64,000 bases of DNA, from NCBI GenBank assembly GCA_014905825.1, contig JACGCN010000012.1, positions 1,538,565 to 1,602,564 of the forward strand, in the 5' to 3' direction. This document shows positions 24,382 through 36,550 of the stretch, in pieces; the stretch's first letter is position 1, and each line of letters opens with the position of its first letter. A program made the translations under genes and the position numbers. The notes under the pieces were generated by a model. That model was given only the letters and a program-made list of their open reading frames with translations, was not told where the DNA came from and ran no database searches. The DNA comes from Lyophyllum atratum (lineage: Eukaryota; Basidiomycota; Agaricomycetes; Agaricales; Lyophyllaceae).

Positions 24382-26133
24382 ATGGAACCAGATTCAATCG
24401 ACGATACTTCCCTGATTCACAAGCTTGAATCCGAGGCTGGGACAACAAGCGGGAACGGTGGTCTCCTCTCAGATCGGGAATATAGACGGGCCAGGACGCT
24501 CATCTCGGATACAGAGAAAGTCTTGATATCGTTAGATCAGGAGATCCAGCGCCTGATCGCTATGCGCGAGGAGGTTGCGGAACGGCTGTCGAGATTTCAG
24601 TTTGCCGCGGCTCCTTACAAGCGCCTTCCACCTGAGGTTCTATCTGATATCTTCGTATGGACTCTAGACGGACTACCAGTTGTTTTCCCTCCCGTGAATA
24701 ACTCCGGTACTCCTTGGATTTTGCGACAAATATGTTCAAGTTGGAGACAAGTCGCGCTCAGTGAGCCCCGTCTTTGGAACAATTCTAGGATCGTGATCCG
24801 CACTCCACATCCCGAACTCCCTCTTATCGTCAAATTATATCACTCCGTCATTCCTCCGACTGGTCCGTTATCCATTCGTTTCAGTTGCCATATAGATATA
24901 CCCTCCGAACACGTCGCTGATGAGCTACTCATTCCACATATTTCACGCATCAAACATCTCGATCTTGATACCAATTTTCACACATTCGGCCGTCTCCTCA
25001 AGATTCGATGTCAAGACTTCTCTAATCTAGAGACACTACTCCTCAGAATTCGAGGTCCTTTGAATTCGTCCACGATGTCGGAGCAATGTAGAAGTGCAAC
25101 TGTTTTCCAAAGCGCCCATCTGCTGCGACACCTGACTCTATCTTCTCACACAAGCAATAGGTTTGCAAATAACATGCTCCACATTCCTTTTCCCTGGGTC
25201 GGCTTGACCTCTCTCCGTATTAACTGGATTCGACCGTTCACGCTATCAGATATACAACATCTCCTACTACAATGCACCTCCCTGATTGACCTCGAGGCAT
25301 CAGTCTATTATGACTCCCCCCCTCAAGATAATATTCAAGCAGACACCGCTCTTCGTCTATCATATCTCCGCCTCCTTCGGATCGCCGGTGAGGTTATAGC
25401 CCCACATTCTCTGCCGAGTTTACAGCTCCCCTGGGATCAACTCATCGAACTCGACCTCATCAGTTTTGACTTTCTCGATTTCTCGGAAACACATGCTATC
25501 CTCAGCCACTCTATCCGGGCCGAAAAAATACGTATTTCTTCTCCGCAGATTCAATCATTATCCAGCACGCACCTACCTCTCATCACATTGCCGAAGTTGA
25601 AGGATCTTCGTATACTATGTTTCGAGGACGCATCAATTCTTGATTACCTCGTGGTACCAGCGATAGAACTATTGGACCTGGAATGCCCAGGAACACTAGC
25701 TGAAAGCAAGATATCCGATATGATCATTCGCGCTTCGTGCTCGCTCTCTTCTTTCATATTCAACTGCCCAGATGTTGACCCTCGGGACCTGTGCCACCTC
25801 CTTACTCTTATGCCACTCCTGCACCACTTCGATGCCAAGGACTCCATGATCGATCAGCAAGTCATCAGCTGTATATCCACCGGAGAGCTTTTGCCTCAAT
25901 TAGTGGACTTGACTTGCCTCTTCGAAATGCCTTTCGTGGTTCCTTGTGTGACAGAGCTGGAGATGTGGAGAACGACGCCGACAGTCATGTCGGACGGTGC
26001 TTGTTCTACCATTCCGCAACGGGTTTGGGATATATGCTTCAACTACGGTGGAGGATTCGAGGTGCAGAATGCGTTCGAACGGTTCAGAGAGCTGCATGAA
26101 GAACATGGGACACGTTTCAACCTTGTACTATAG
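24382..26133 (+). CDS. F-box protein, intact paralogue, single exon
   Basis: An uninterrupted 583-residue frame. Residues from about 35 to 75 form a coiled segment (DTEKVLISLDQEIQRL..REEVAERLS). The F-box-like motif follows (YKRLPPEVLSDIFVWTL), then ICSSWRQVALSEPRLWN. The remainder is a series of Leu-rich segments (LETLLLRI, LTSLRINWI, LIDLEASV, LIELDLISFDF, LKDLRILCF) consistent with leucine-rich repeats that bind an SCF substrate. It is a same-strand paralogue of the broken gene 6 kb upstream and shares its length and intronless structure. The substrate is unknown. Such families are large and fast-changing in Agaricomycetes. Confidence 0.88.
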   Translation: MEPDSIDDTSLIHKLESEAGTTSGNGGLLSDREYRRARTLISDTEKVLISLDQEIQRLIAMREEVAERLSRFQFAAAPYKRLPPEVLSDIFVWTLDGLPVVFPPVNNSGTPWILRQICSSWRQVALSEPRLWNNSRIVIRTPHPELPLIVKLYHSVIPPTGPLSIRFSCHIDIPSEHVADELLIPHISRIKHLDLDTNFHTFGRLLKIRCQDFSNLETLLLRIRGPLNSSTMSEQCRSATVFQSAHLLRHLTLSSHTSNRFANNMLHIPFPWVGLTSLRINWIRPFTLSDIQHLLLQCTSLIDLEASVYYDSPPQDNIQADTALRLSYLRLLRIAGEVIAPHSLPSLQLPWDQLIELDLISFDFLDFSETHAILSHSIRAEKIRISSPQIQSLSSTHLPLITLPKLKDLRILCFEDASILDYLVVPAIELLDLECPGTLAESKISDMIIRASCSLSSFIFNCPDVDPRDLCHLLTLMPLLHHFDAKDSMIDQQVISCISTGELLPQLVDLTCLFEMPFVVPCVTELEMWRTTPTVMSDGACSTIPQRVWDICFNYGGGFEVQNAFERFRELHEEHGTRFNLVL

Positions 26134-26933
26134 TACGAGTCCGCTCATGGGGAGGACTATATCGAGATAATTCATGACTTCACTGAAGGGCAGTAGCGCG
26201 TAGGGGAAATATGAGAATGGTGGGCTCGGATGTCAGTACAGAGACGGGTTTATAAGAATGATTTACCTTGATATGACCCATGTAGTGCCACGATACAATG
26301 GTAGGGACGCTCAGCGCTAGAACCCGAACAGCGTACACAAGAGCATTCACGGATTTCCCTGTGCTATTGAAGATGCACGGACAGCACCTCGTCCGCATGA
26401 GTTCCGATATCACCGGTGTGGACTGGGCGAAAAGGCTAGGTCCGAGTTCATCAACATCGACACCCTCTTCCGTTCTCCCAACTCGCAACGCTGACTGGAA
26501 CCTCGCAATGTCCGCTCTTAACCTCGCGTAAATCATCTTCTTTCAACGTCGTCACGACCCTAAATCTATCAGGCCGACCGGGCTCACCCGATATCGAGCC
26601 CTTGCCTCACTAAAACTCAGATAGCCCTTTTCAAATCGGATGGGGAACATGTCTGGTTCATCGTTAAGAGCGGGAACGAAGAAGCGCCCACATAAACCCA
26701 TGACTCTGCGATGCCGGCGTCCCATCGCTCAGCAGCTATACCGTAACATCCGCGAACATAGTCAAATCCGGGGTCTTTCCTATACACACATCACTTCAGT
26801 CACAAACGTCCAAGAAGACGTAACGCAAAAAGTCCACTCACAGCCCTCAACCATGTCCCGCGAAACAACCTGAACATCGCGCACCACCATCGATGTCCCT
26901 TCCCCTCAAATCAACCCCCTTTCCCTCCCTCCC
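26134..26933. other. Intergenic with a fragment of the dispersed repeat
   Basis: 26400-26520 shares blocks with 40500-40640 (ATCAACATCGACACC.., CGCTGACTGGAACC..CGCAATG), so part of the 39.6-41.8 kb repeat family is present. No gene recognised; the rest is the 3' flank of the convergent gene ending at 26934. Confidence 0.45.
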
Positions 26934-28996
26934 TTAAAACGCTTGATGCCGTATCTCATCCACTTCGCCAGCCGCTCCGAACCGCACACCCCCACAACTA
27001 ACGTACTCCCCCCTCGGACCCCGACTCCCCATCACCCACAACCCCAGCTCCTCAACGCGTACGACCATGTCGTCGTTCTGATCAACGACGAAGTCGATCG
27101 AGACCGGTGCGGGCGCCTTGCGGAATGTCCTCTCGTGTGAAGCGGATTTGAGTGTGGCGCTCGTCGTCGTGGTCGTGGTCGAGGCCGAGGTGACAATCGG
27201 ATGCGCGCTGGTGCTGCTTTCCGTTAAGATTGTCTGCGTGACGACGTGGGGTTCCGGTGGTGTAGCTCCAAGAAGACGCAGGGCGTCGGAGCGCAGGACA
27301 TCGGAGTAGGAGAACGGCTGGCCTCTCGTGCGTGCGGGCCGTCGTTTCGAGGTGTTGAGAAGGGTACAGTGGAGCTGCGGGATGGGGATATGCGGTCAGC
27401 TAGGTCGGGATGAAGGGAAGGCGGTGATGCGGCCAGGGCATCGGAATGGGAATGGGAGTATAGGGTAGTTGAAGATTTCGTGCTAAGTGGATAGGAGTCG
27501 TTTGAAGATGACGAGGGTATCGCCTCGAGACCTCGAAGTGAAGTGGAACAAAAGCTCGATGAGAGCGCAGCCGCCATTCCCAGAGCAAGAACCAAGGAAA
27601 AAAAGCTTGAAGGATCCCAGAAGAGGGAGCAAAGGGGCGAAAATATAGGGTGGAATCGATGACCGAACCCCTCAAACAAGTTACAACGAAACGAAACACA
27701 CCTTCAACGCCCTCTTCTCAACAATATACCCCTCCCTCCGAAACGTCGAATTCACCAAATCTAGATCACAGCCGTCAGCGTTCATCCCGACCCCCAGATC
27801 ACAACAAACTCGAACGTACCCGCGATGCGTCTTAGCTTCTGCCCGTCCTCGCCCGTTTCCCTTGGCGCAAGGTACATCACCTCCGCCCACACGTCGTCGG
27901 GGTCAGGCCCGCCCGCGACGACGTCCACACCCGCTCCATCCATATTTCCCTCCGCGTCATCTCCCGCGACCGAACCAGCAGGCTGGCCCACTTCTCCTTC
28001 AGCTGCCGCCGCCGTTTCCTGCCCTGCCTCTGCGCCTCCTACAACTGGCTGTGGATGGTCGGGTTCGTTGGTTGGAGTCTGAGGAAGCTTCTTTCGGCGT
28101 GGAGGTTTCGGCGGTCTGAGCTTGACGGGGCGCATGATGTCCAGCGAGTCGATCGCGACTTTGAGTTCGAGTTTGGACGCGAGCTCCAGCTCTGGTGCGT
28201 CAACGTCGGTAGTCCCTGTGGTCGACGGTCTTGGTATTCCTCCGCTGAGGATGGCGTCGATCTGGGGCCCGAGAGAACGCAGGAGGGCGAGGGCGGTGGT
28301 GACTGTGCGTGGTGGCTGGGGCGGATTCCGGTGTTCATCGAGGGGTGGAGAGGTGGGCGCTGGAGACGTGGAGGGATGGGATGGACCTGGCGGGGGAGCA
28401 TTGGGCTGCGCGGGATCTATGTTTCCTGTGGTGTCCTGCTCTGGAGAGGCGGAGGAGGAAGGCGGAGGTGGCTGGGGCGGTTTCTGGCATTCAGTGAGGG
28501 GCGGAGAGGTGGACGCTGGAGACGTAGACGGAATGGGTGTACCTGGCGGAGGAGCATTGGGATGCGGGGTGTCTACTTTTCCCGCGGTATTCTGCCCGTC
28601 CTCTATGCCTGCGTCCTCATCATCAAGCGCCATAACGCCCAGCGTGAGATGAAAGCGCATGGGATCAATCACGATCGATTTGTCCAAGCCACGAATGGTC
28701 GCCTTCTTAGTGCCGTCAGGATGGGCGCCGGGATGGAAGAGGTGGGTCTGGAAGGCGGTGATGCGGGAGCGTAGAGTAGGGTTGGTGTGCTGCGCGCAGG
28801 AAGTGGTTAGATGACGAGGAAGTCGAAATGAGATGAGATAGGCTTACAAGAGGAACGGCAAGGACTTTGACCAATCGAGATTAGCTCTTATACTAAGTCA
28901 TAGCTGGCACAGATCCCGAAATAAATTATACGCACAGTGGGTCGGCGTTTGTTTCCATGTCGATTTTGAGTATGTTCTCTTGTTCGGAGTAGACAT
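26934..28996 (-). CDS. AKAP7/ASCC1-like 2H phosphoesterase domain protein, 5 exons
   Basis: Five exons on the plus-strand coordinates 28936-28996, 28848-28864 (17 nt), 27820-28789, 27702-27760 and 26934-27374 join in one frame to 515 residues. The N-terminus PTHFLAVPLHTNPTLRSR and RFHLTLGVMAL carry the first HxT signature (His near residue 73). The second, LHCTLLNTS, is near residue 371. Two HxT motifs define the 2H (LigT-like) phosphoesterase fold used by AKAP7 and ASCC1 on cyclic or 2'-5' phosphate R bonds. The C-terminus has the family's MGSRGPRGEYVSCGG block. Odd points are a proline-rich tract of roughly 70 residues inserted after HxT-1 and a 327-bp last intron, much longer than the others. 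The substrate in fungi is not established. Confidence 0.85.
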
Positions 28997-31015
28997 CGTT
29001 AGCGTGTTTTGCGGGAGAAGGCGACTCTTTCGGAGCATGTGTCCAACAGAATAAGTCGACCAGCGCCCGATGTCAGCTGGTGAGTTGGAGACGACGGTGA
29101 TTCCTAGCTTACCAGAACGAGAATAGACCTTACTTAGTGAACCTCTACACAGGATTTGGGGAACGGAAAGGTAGAGCCTTACTATTTCATCCGGTGGAAC
29201 GGTGGAATACAACTTCAAGCTTTCAAGTTTCAAAAGCGCCAAGTTGAGTCAGGCACGTCGTGACAGCGTGTGACATGTTAGCTGCTCGTCGTGGTCAACG
29301 TCATTCCTGCCTCTCGACCCGATCCTCCCTAAGTTCCCTCTGTCCCTCTGGAAAGAATCGCAGCCCCTGCTGGTCGCGCCGTCTCTACAACGATACCTTC
29401 CAGGAACGAACTACATACCACGGGACGACCGACCCCATACCCCACACTCACACGATACCGACGGACAGGAATGCCAACATGGAAGGCAAAGGACAAGACG
29501 CGTGCTGTGGCGCAGGAGGAAGGTCCTGGTAGGACCGACGCCCATGTCATCGCGATGGCGTCTGGATCGGATGGTGGGCTTGGTGGGATGGTGAGATTTA
29601 GGCTTAGCTTTGCGCGCTGCGTACTATAAGCATAGGTGCGTACTATGTTTCATTCCCTAATAGCTTTCGTTGGCCCACCTGTGATCCTCCATTAGCATCA
29701 TCTCAAAGCGGTTTCCGAACTGGCAAGGTTCTCCTCGGCAGGGACGCCGGCGACAACCTCGTGCACCACACCCTACCTCCTTGACCACCAGCACCTCGGT
29801 AGGCGACTTATCCCGAAACAAATTGATACAGGAGCTTCCGAGGAGCGCGAGCCGAGGCCGATGACTGTCTGAGGGAGCGGTACTTATCACCCAGAAGAGA
29901 CGGTTGGACGACGATGATGACCTCAGGCCTCACTCCCCACCCCCTGCCATCCTGCGCTCTCTCACCTCACCTCACCTCGCCTTCGCCTCTACGCACACCA
30001 GGGCCAACCTTCCTACCCTTCCCCATCATGGTTCTCCTGCCCCTTCCCTGGGGTGCTTCGCGTCACGTATCGACGGCTTCTCCTCCTTGCCAGGTATGGC
30101 GCGAGCGAGTGACGTCAGGCCAACAGGGTATGTCAAGCCCTCCGTCCCTCCTCTCTCCCTCTATTTTCTTTGACTGCTAACCTGCCGCACTCACCTGTCT
30201 TGAATTGTCGAACCAGTGTCGACGTCCCGCACGATGACCGCATCACAGTGTTTGCATCATCAGCGACAATCTCGACCTTTCCTCTGGACTCGGAGATGTG
30301 CGCTCGAGTCTCGAGACCTTGGGAGTGCACGCTGGACGCTGGTAATGGACGGACGTCCAGCCAAGGTTTCGCGATGATCGCGACAAGGAAGCGTCGGAAG
30401 AGCCTGAAGGACACCGGGAATGATGGGGTAGGCAGTGTGTTTCAGCATTGGTGGTCCACGACGTACTCCACTTGTCGGTGAGCATAAATGATTGAGTACT
30501 TAACTTAAGAATGGAAGATCCGCCGTCTATGTCGTGTTCCAGTTTACATGTGTGCCCCGAAGTCTCATTTTCGTTCCTTTCAACAATTAAGGCTAGGGTT
30601 TTAGCGAGTAGCTGGAATACACTACACTACGTTACATCCAGCCATTCCCACGGAGTATACCAGGGCTATGCAGTGCTATGCGGCGCTAGGCAAACACTAC
30701 GAAGACTACATCATGCAATGGGGTTCACAACAAGCGAGAGTTTTATTGGTACACGAATACTCTACGCCGACGAACGATTAGCCTACCAGCTATGTATAGG
30801 TGCATGCAACGAGTGTGTGATCGACATCTTCCAGAGTACAGAATAAACATTGACAGCAGTACAGAGAGAATATTATGATAACGTAGGGGAGTCAGCGGCA
30901 AAGATGAAATACGTGCAGAGAGTCCCATGAGGAAACAGACAAGGAGAGGGGAGGGAAAGATGAAGACGGACGGACAGCAATGATAATAATAATAAAACGA
31001 ACAACAGAAAACGCC
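28997..31015. other. Intergenic region between convergently unrelated host genes
   Basis: Two kilobases upstream of the phosphoesterase gene and downstream of the SET3-like gene. Frames at 29904-30180 are short and rich in Pro/Ser with no domain. No RNA gene or repeat recognised. Confidence 0.45.
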
Positions 31016-34000
31016 TCATCGCCCACGCCCAGACCACCCACTATCCTCCCCTCCATCCCCAAAACGCGCGTCCCGTGGTCTACCCTTCTGTACATCCATC
31101 CTATCTCGGTCCACAGACGGGCTCGGTGACGTCCTAATCTTCTGCTCCAGCGCTCTCCTACGCGTCTCCTCCGCTTTCCAGTGCATCTCTTGCATGATCC
31201 TGGACCTACGCGTGATCGGCACTGGATCCTGTGATGACGCGTAGTAGGCCGGCTGCGGCTGCACGTTCGGGGCGTGGTAGCTTGGCGGGATGGGTCCAAC
31301 ACGCAAGGCACGCGGTCCGGTCGGGGGCGCACGAGATGGCGCTGACGGTGGAGGTGACATGGCAGCCGTGTACGATGACGCCGCAGAGGGCTGCTGGACA
31401 GGGGCGGAGAGTCGCCGATAAGGAACTTGACCCGTTAGAGCACGAGGGCCCCTTGGTGGATCGGCCGCACTTGGGATGTACGATGCGTCGCGCGTCCATG
31501 AGATGCCAGGTCGGATACGTCTCGGGGGTGGCTGGGGCGATGGAGTGTCTTCGCCCAGACTGACCTCGCCGTCTTCTTGGGAGGATTGGCGCTGGTAGGG
31601 GGTGGAGATGGGTGGTGACCGTGTCGAGGGTCCGATACGTTCTGCCAAGGGTCGAGAACCAGGCAAAATATCCCCGCTGATCGGTCGAACTTGCGACGAG
31701 ACGTTGGGCCGGTGTTCAGCGCTCGAGGCGGCCCTGGGGGGTAGAGGGTGATCGAGGAGCTCCGTCTTGGCTTGGAGCGTCACGGTTGTTATCGGGCGAG
31801 CCGGAGCACGTAGTGTGTTGGGAAATGAGGATGTATGGAGCGGCGGTGAGGGCGCAAGCGGCGCTGGCGCTGGCATTCGACGGTGTGAGCCCACTGACCA
31901 AGGGCCCGTGCTCTCTATCGCATCTCGCCACAAGTCCTCGACGTCCAGGCCCCTCTTAGGCGAGAGCGGCTTGTGAGGTTCAGTTGGATGAGGTGCAAGG
32001 GCGGGAACGACATGGCGACCCGGCTCGACGTCGGTCATCTGCGACATGGACGTCGACGTGTGACCAGGGTTTGACGACGGCGCAGCAGCAGGTGGGATCC
32101 ATCTACGAGGAGCAACGGCAGGCGTGGGCTCCGTATCCATCGAGTCGATGCCTGTCCCATGTCCGTTGCCATCGAGCATAGCGGTATCGGTGGTCGATGA
32201 CAGCGCAGGCACTGACGTGGAAGTCTCAGGTCCACCTGGTTTGCTCGGCGTGCTCCCTACGTCCATCCCATTCACACCATGCCCAGCAACCTCCTTCTCC
32301 CTCCCCACATCCTTCGCCACTTCTTTCACCCGCTCCTCCACCCCCAACCCAACGGTCTTCACCACCGGCGACGCCTCCACACTCCCTGGCACACTCCCCG
32401 CACTCTCAGACCCGCCCACCACGACCGTCTTCTCCCCTTCCTCCTTCCGCTTCTGCTTGCGTAGCATATAGTCCCGGAGCGACATCTTCACCTTCGGGAC
32501 CGGTGCCGGCGGCGGAGTGGGCGTCCGAACGTGAATGGCGGGTGGGGTGGGCGACCGCTGTACGACGTCTGGAAGTGGTGGTGGTGATGGTGGTGGAGTT
32601 GGTGTACGCTTCGTTTCGACCAGCGACGGAGTTGACGCTGGGATTGGTGATGGATGTCGCACTTCCAAAGTGTCAATAGGTGGAAGAGTATCCTGTGGCG
32701 TCGGCGTCGGTGTCGGCGAGAATAGTTCCTCGACAGGAGGACCGAGAGGTCGAGCTGCCGACGAGACTTCCGCCTCTGAGAGCGGGACCGAGCCTCCTTC
32801 AACAGTCATGGCGGATACTCCATCCGCGAGCGCGACCGTCGGCGACGTTTCCACAGTGTCCATATGTTCCTCTTCTGCTGGTCCAGGAGAAGCGGGAGAC
32901 GGCGTTGGCGGCGGCGATTCCGGTGACAAAACCATCGGCTCCCGCATTGATATCTCAGCTCCACCTGCATCCGAGCCCATCTCCCCCTCCTTATCCACAT
33001 CTATATCATCATCACTATCCCCCAACGGCGTCAACGCCTCTCCTTCACTCTTCTCCTCCTCCCGCTCTTCCTCCTCATAATCCACCTCGCTCTCCCCGTC
33101 ATCGGCGTCCGGATGCGGAGGTACGCTGGAAGATTCTAGCGGTGCGAGCCTCCGAAGAGGACTTTGCAGAAGCTGCGGCGACTCGACCGCATTGGCAGAC
33201 TTTCCACTCCTAGCCCCGCTTGTACTGCTGCGAAGCTGGGAGACGACGGGCGTGACGAGCGACAGCCGTGCGAATGAAGCAGAGGGCGAGTCCGTCGCGG
33301 TTGGTGGCAAGGGTTGTCCAAGCGCAGACGTCGGCACAGGGTGCAGTCGTAGCGCGGACGGCGAGGTGGAATGTAGTGGCGATGGACTTGGGCTCGAAGT
33401 GGACGCTAGCGTCGACTTTGGTGGAGGGACGGGTGGAGATGGCGAGCGCGGCGCTGGTGATGGTGATAGTGGAGAATTTAAAGCATCTATAGAGCTCGTA
33501 AGTAGGGCACACCGACCTAGAACGAAGAATAAACGCACCATCGACAGTTGAAACATCTCCATCAACGACTATGGCCATTTCCTCCATCTCCTCGGGTGTG
33601 TTCTCGTGCAAACTTTCGACTTGTGCAGGTAGCAGGGACGCGACGCTTGGTGGTGGAGTCGACCTCGTACTGAGAACCGAATTCGCCTGAGGTTCCGGCT
33701 TGGGTTCTGGTGACTCCGCAGGTGGAGACGCTGAGCGACGCGCAGGCAAAGGAGGATGTGGATGATCTGAACCTGCTTCAACGCGTTAGACGTACCCTCA
33801 AACATAAGATCAGATGCCAGCATACCTATCGCGTCAGGCTTCACCTGCCCACTCTCCGTCTCCCGCCACACATGTGTCTTCAAAGGTGGCGAAGGCGATA
33901 CCCTCGCAGGACATTTCGAACGCTCCGTAGCTTCAATCCAAACGCGTCAGCTACATGGCAAAATACGAAGTTGAAGGGCAGCTTACAAATCACGTGACAC

Positions 34001-36550
34001 GCTTCGTCCTGGAGCCTCGACTCCCTCTCGGGAACGTGGGGAGGGGATAGGGAGCGCGTAGCTTGAGGGGCGAGGTCTTGTAGTGCGGCCGCTGCTATAC
34101 ATCGATGTTAGAAAGTCTATCAGCAAAAATAATTTGAGGTGGCGAACCTTCAAGACGCCGAGCGTCATCTCCAACCTCCAGCTCCTCATCGACCTCCTGC
34201 GCGTCCACGCCACGCCCCTTCCCATCCACCTGCCTACCCATCCCACCATCGCGAGCCCCAACCGAATCTAAAATCAATCAGTCTCCTTCGACCCCCAAAT
34301 TCACAAAACCACCCACCCAGCATAACCACATCCCTGCCAATCCACCGCCACTCTCCACCAGCGTGCTCCTCTCCGCCCTCGCCATCCCGCACCGCCGTCT
34401 CCCTCCGCGCCTCCGCCTCCTTGTGTATCCATCGTTTCCGCATCTTCGGCGGCATCTTGTCCTCCACCACAGGCTCCAAGGGTTCAGGCGGATCCGGCGG
34501 TCGCAGCTCCTGCACCGCGAAATGCGGGTGACGATGATGTTGTGGTCGATGGTGCTGTCGATGTCGATCTTGTCCGGGATCGGAAGGCGGCAGGCGTACC
34601 GGGTGGACTATCCCACAAACCCCATCAGCACTCGCAAAAACACCACACAAAAAAACAAGACCAACGAACCTCGACTCCGTCCCCCCTCCCCATCCCACCC
34701 CACCTCCAGCTCATCCTCCGTCTCCTCCCCATCCACCATCTCCACATCCACATCCACATCCACATCCACATCCTCCCCTTCTTCTTCCCCACCCTCCCCC
34801 TCCCCCTCCCAAATCATCGTCCTCCCATTCAACACGATCCTCGATGGGCCTTCTCCCCGATCATCCCACATCTCCACCCCGCCCCGCCCTCCAGACCCCT
34901 CCATCCTCTCCCGTGTCCTGAACCCGCGTCGGACGCCAACGAGGGGCCCGAGATCGACTACCTCCCTCTCGACCCCCTTCGCGTGCCCGTTCCTTTGCGA
35001 CTCCTCCCTCCCCTGCTCCCGTTGCTGGGTCCCCCCATGACGAGGCGGCTCGGGATCCTCGAACGGGAGTCCCTCCACGAATCTCTCCATCTGGCGCAGC
35101 GCACAGTCCCGGGCGTGGGCACCGCACGCGCATGCCGGGAACGTCGAAGATAGCAGATGCAGTATGTTCGACATCTGCGCGCGAAGATGGCTCTGGTGGG
35201 CTGCGCTATAAGGTATATGCGTGAATACCTATAGAAACGTAGGGAGGCGTGGGGAGTGACTCACGGAAAGAGACCAGGTGTCTGTATGAGGGCAGGGAGC
35301 TGGTGTATAGCATGACCATCGTCCCATTCCCAGCCCAGCACGACCTCTTCATGCGCTTTAAGATCGCGCAGTGCAAACACCGCAAAACCCAACGTCCCCT
35401 CCTTCTCCTCCGGTGGTTTCGGCTGCGGGTTCGGGGACGCTCCCTCCTCTGGGACAGAGACCGACGATCGTGGACATAGTACAGGCCGCAACACCGCATT
35501 AGGCCTGCACCCGCTCCTCACATACCGAGCGCTGTCGCCCGCGATACGAGCGTCCAACGCGAGATCGAGCGGCGGGCCTATGAGGTGGACGAACGGTTTT
35601 GGGAGACCGAGATGAGCGTAGGCGTTGAGGGGGTCGGAGAGGTAGGTGGCGGACGGGGTGATGGTGCTAGTAAATGGAGCGATGAGTCCTTCACACTGGA
35701 CGGGCGCGGTGGTGTGGACGACATACGCGGGCGGGCGGACGGGGTCCGGGTCCGGGAGTGGGTGGACAGCGACGGGGGGAGATGGAGGCGGGAACGGTGC
35801 GACGGCGGTGATGCCCCGCCAGGACTGGGCGTGCCGGAGGAGTTTCTCTCGGGTTTCTCGGGCGGGGAGGATGTCGTCCTGGATGTGGACGTATGAATGC
35901 GACCATGGTTCGTCGATGTCGACCACGACGTCCGCGTCCTCTTCAGCAGCCGGCGGTGGGGGCGGGGGCACGACGAAGGAGGCCCGTCGTTTGCGCTTCG
36001 AGGTGTTGGAGCCGTCGATGGCGGGTGCGCTCGTGCGGCGGTGCTTTCGTTCCAGCCCTGGGCTCGTCCTGCGCCGTTGTGGTGGGTGTGAAAGCTGGGG
36101 TTGTGAAGGCGCCTGCGTCGATGCCACCTGCTGTTCCTCCAGCGCCCTTAGACCCTGCCTTTCCTTCTGCAGCCTTACCGCCCGCTCCCTATCCACGGGC
36201 CTGGGCACACACTCCCAACACCTCCATTCCTCCGGGACCTCCCCCGATACGATATCAAAACAAGCGGCATGGCACCACCGCGAGCAGTCGTCGCAGGCGA
36301 TGCTGAACCCGTCATCGAACGTCGAGCCACAGATGCAGCTGATAGCCTCTGTCGAGACGTCTCCCTCCTGTGTTGGCTGCGGTTGTGGTGGATGCACGAG
36401 CTTGGTGGTGGGCCGGCGCTTGGCGCTGGTGCTGCCGGTGCTGGTGGGCGGGTGTTTGCGTTTGAGGGGGACGAGCGGAGGAGGGGGCGGGAGGTTGCTG
36501 GGGGATAGGCTGAGGAGACCCATTGCCGCCTCCTGCGCATCGTTGTTCAT
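31016..36550 (-). CDS. SET3-like PHD finger and SET domain protein, 8 exons
   Basis: Eight exons join in one frame to 1,712 residues. On the plus strand they are 35265-36550, 34670-35205, 34317-34607, 34148-34267, 33987-34094, 33796-33930, 33539-33730 and 31016-33486, and introns are 49-65 bp. A C4HC3 PHD finger lies at residues about 72-114 (CIC, CDDC, WCHAAC, WRCWEC) and would read methylated histone H3. A SET domain ends with GWEWDD near residue 405, followed by a cysteine cluster (ACACGAHARDC). The SET core reads RYVRSGCRPNA near residue 342 where active enzymes have RF-NHSC-PN, as in the yeast Set3, MLL5 and SETD5 group regarded as inactive. MPPKMRKRW and KVKMSLRDYMLRKQKRKEE are motifs shared with fungal relatives. 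Roughly the last 800 residues are Pro/Ser-rich and probably disordered. In yeast Set3 scaffolds a histone deacetylase complex. An in-frame ATG at 36688 is possible but less likely. Confidence 0.88.

Noticed and set aside
27825..28774. Gly/Ser/Ala-rich plus-strand frames
   Set aside because: Antisense shadows of the large exon of the AKAP7-like gene.
29904..30180. Overlapping Pro/Ser-rich frames as a small gene
   Set aside because: Short, low-complexity, no splice partners and no domain.
32197..33213. Plus-strand frames opposite the SET3-like last exon
   Set aside because: Low-complexity shadows of the Pro/Ser-rich tail; the minus-strand exon is in phase with seven upstream exons.
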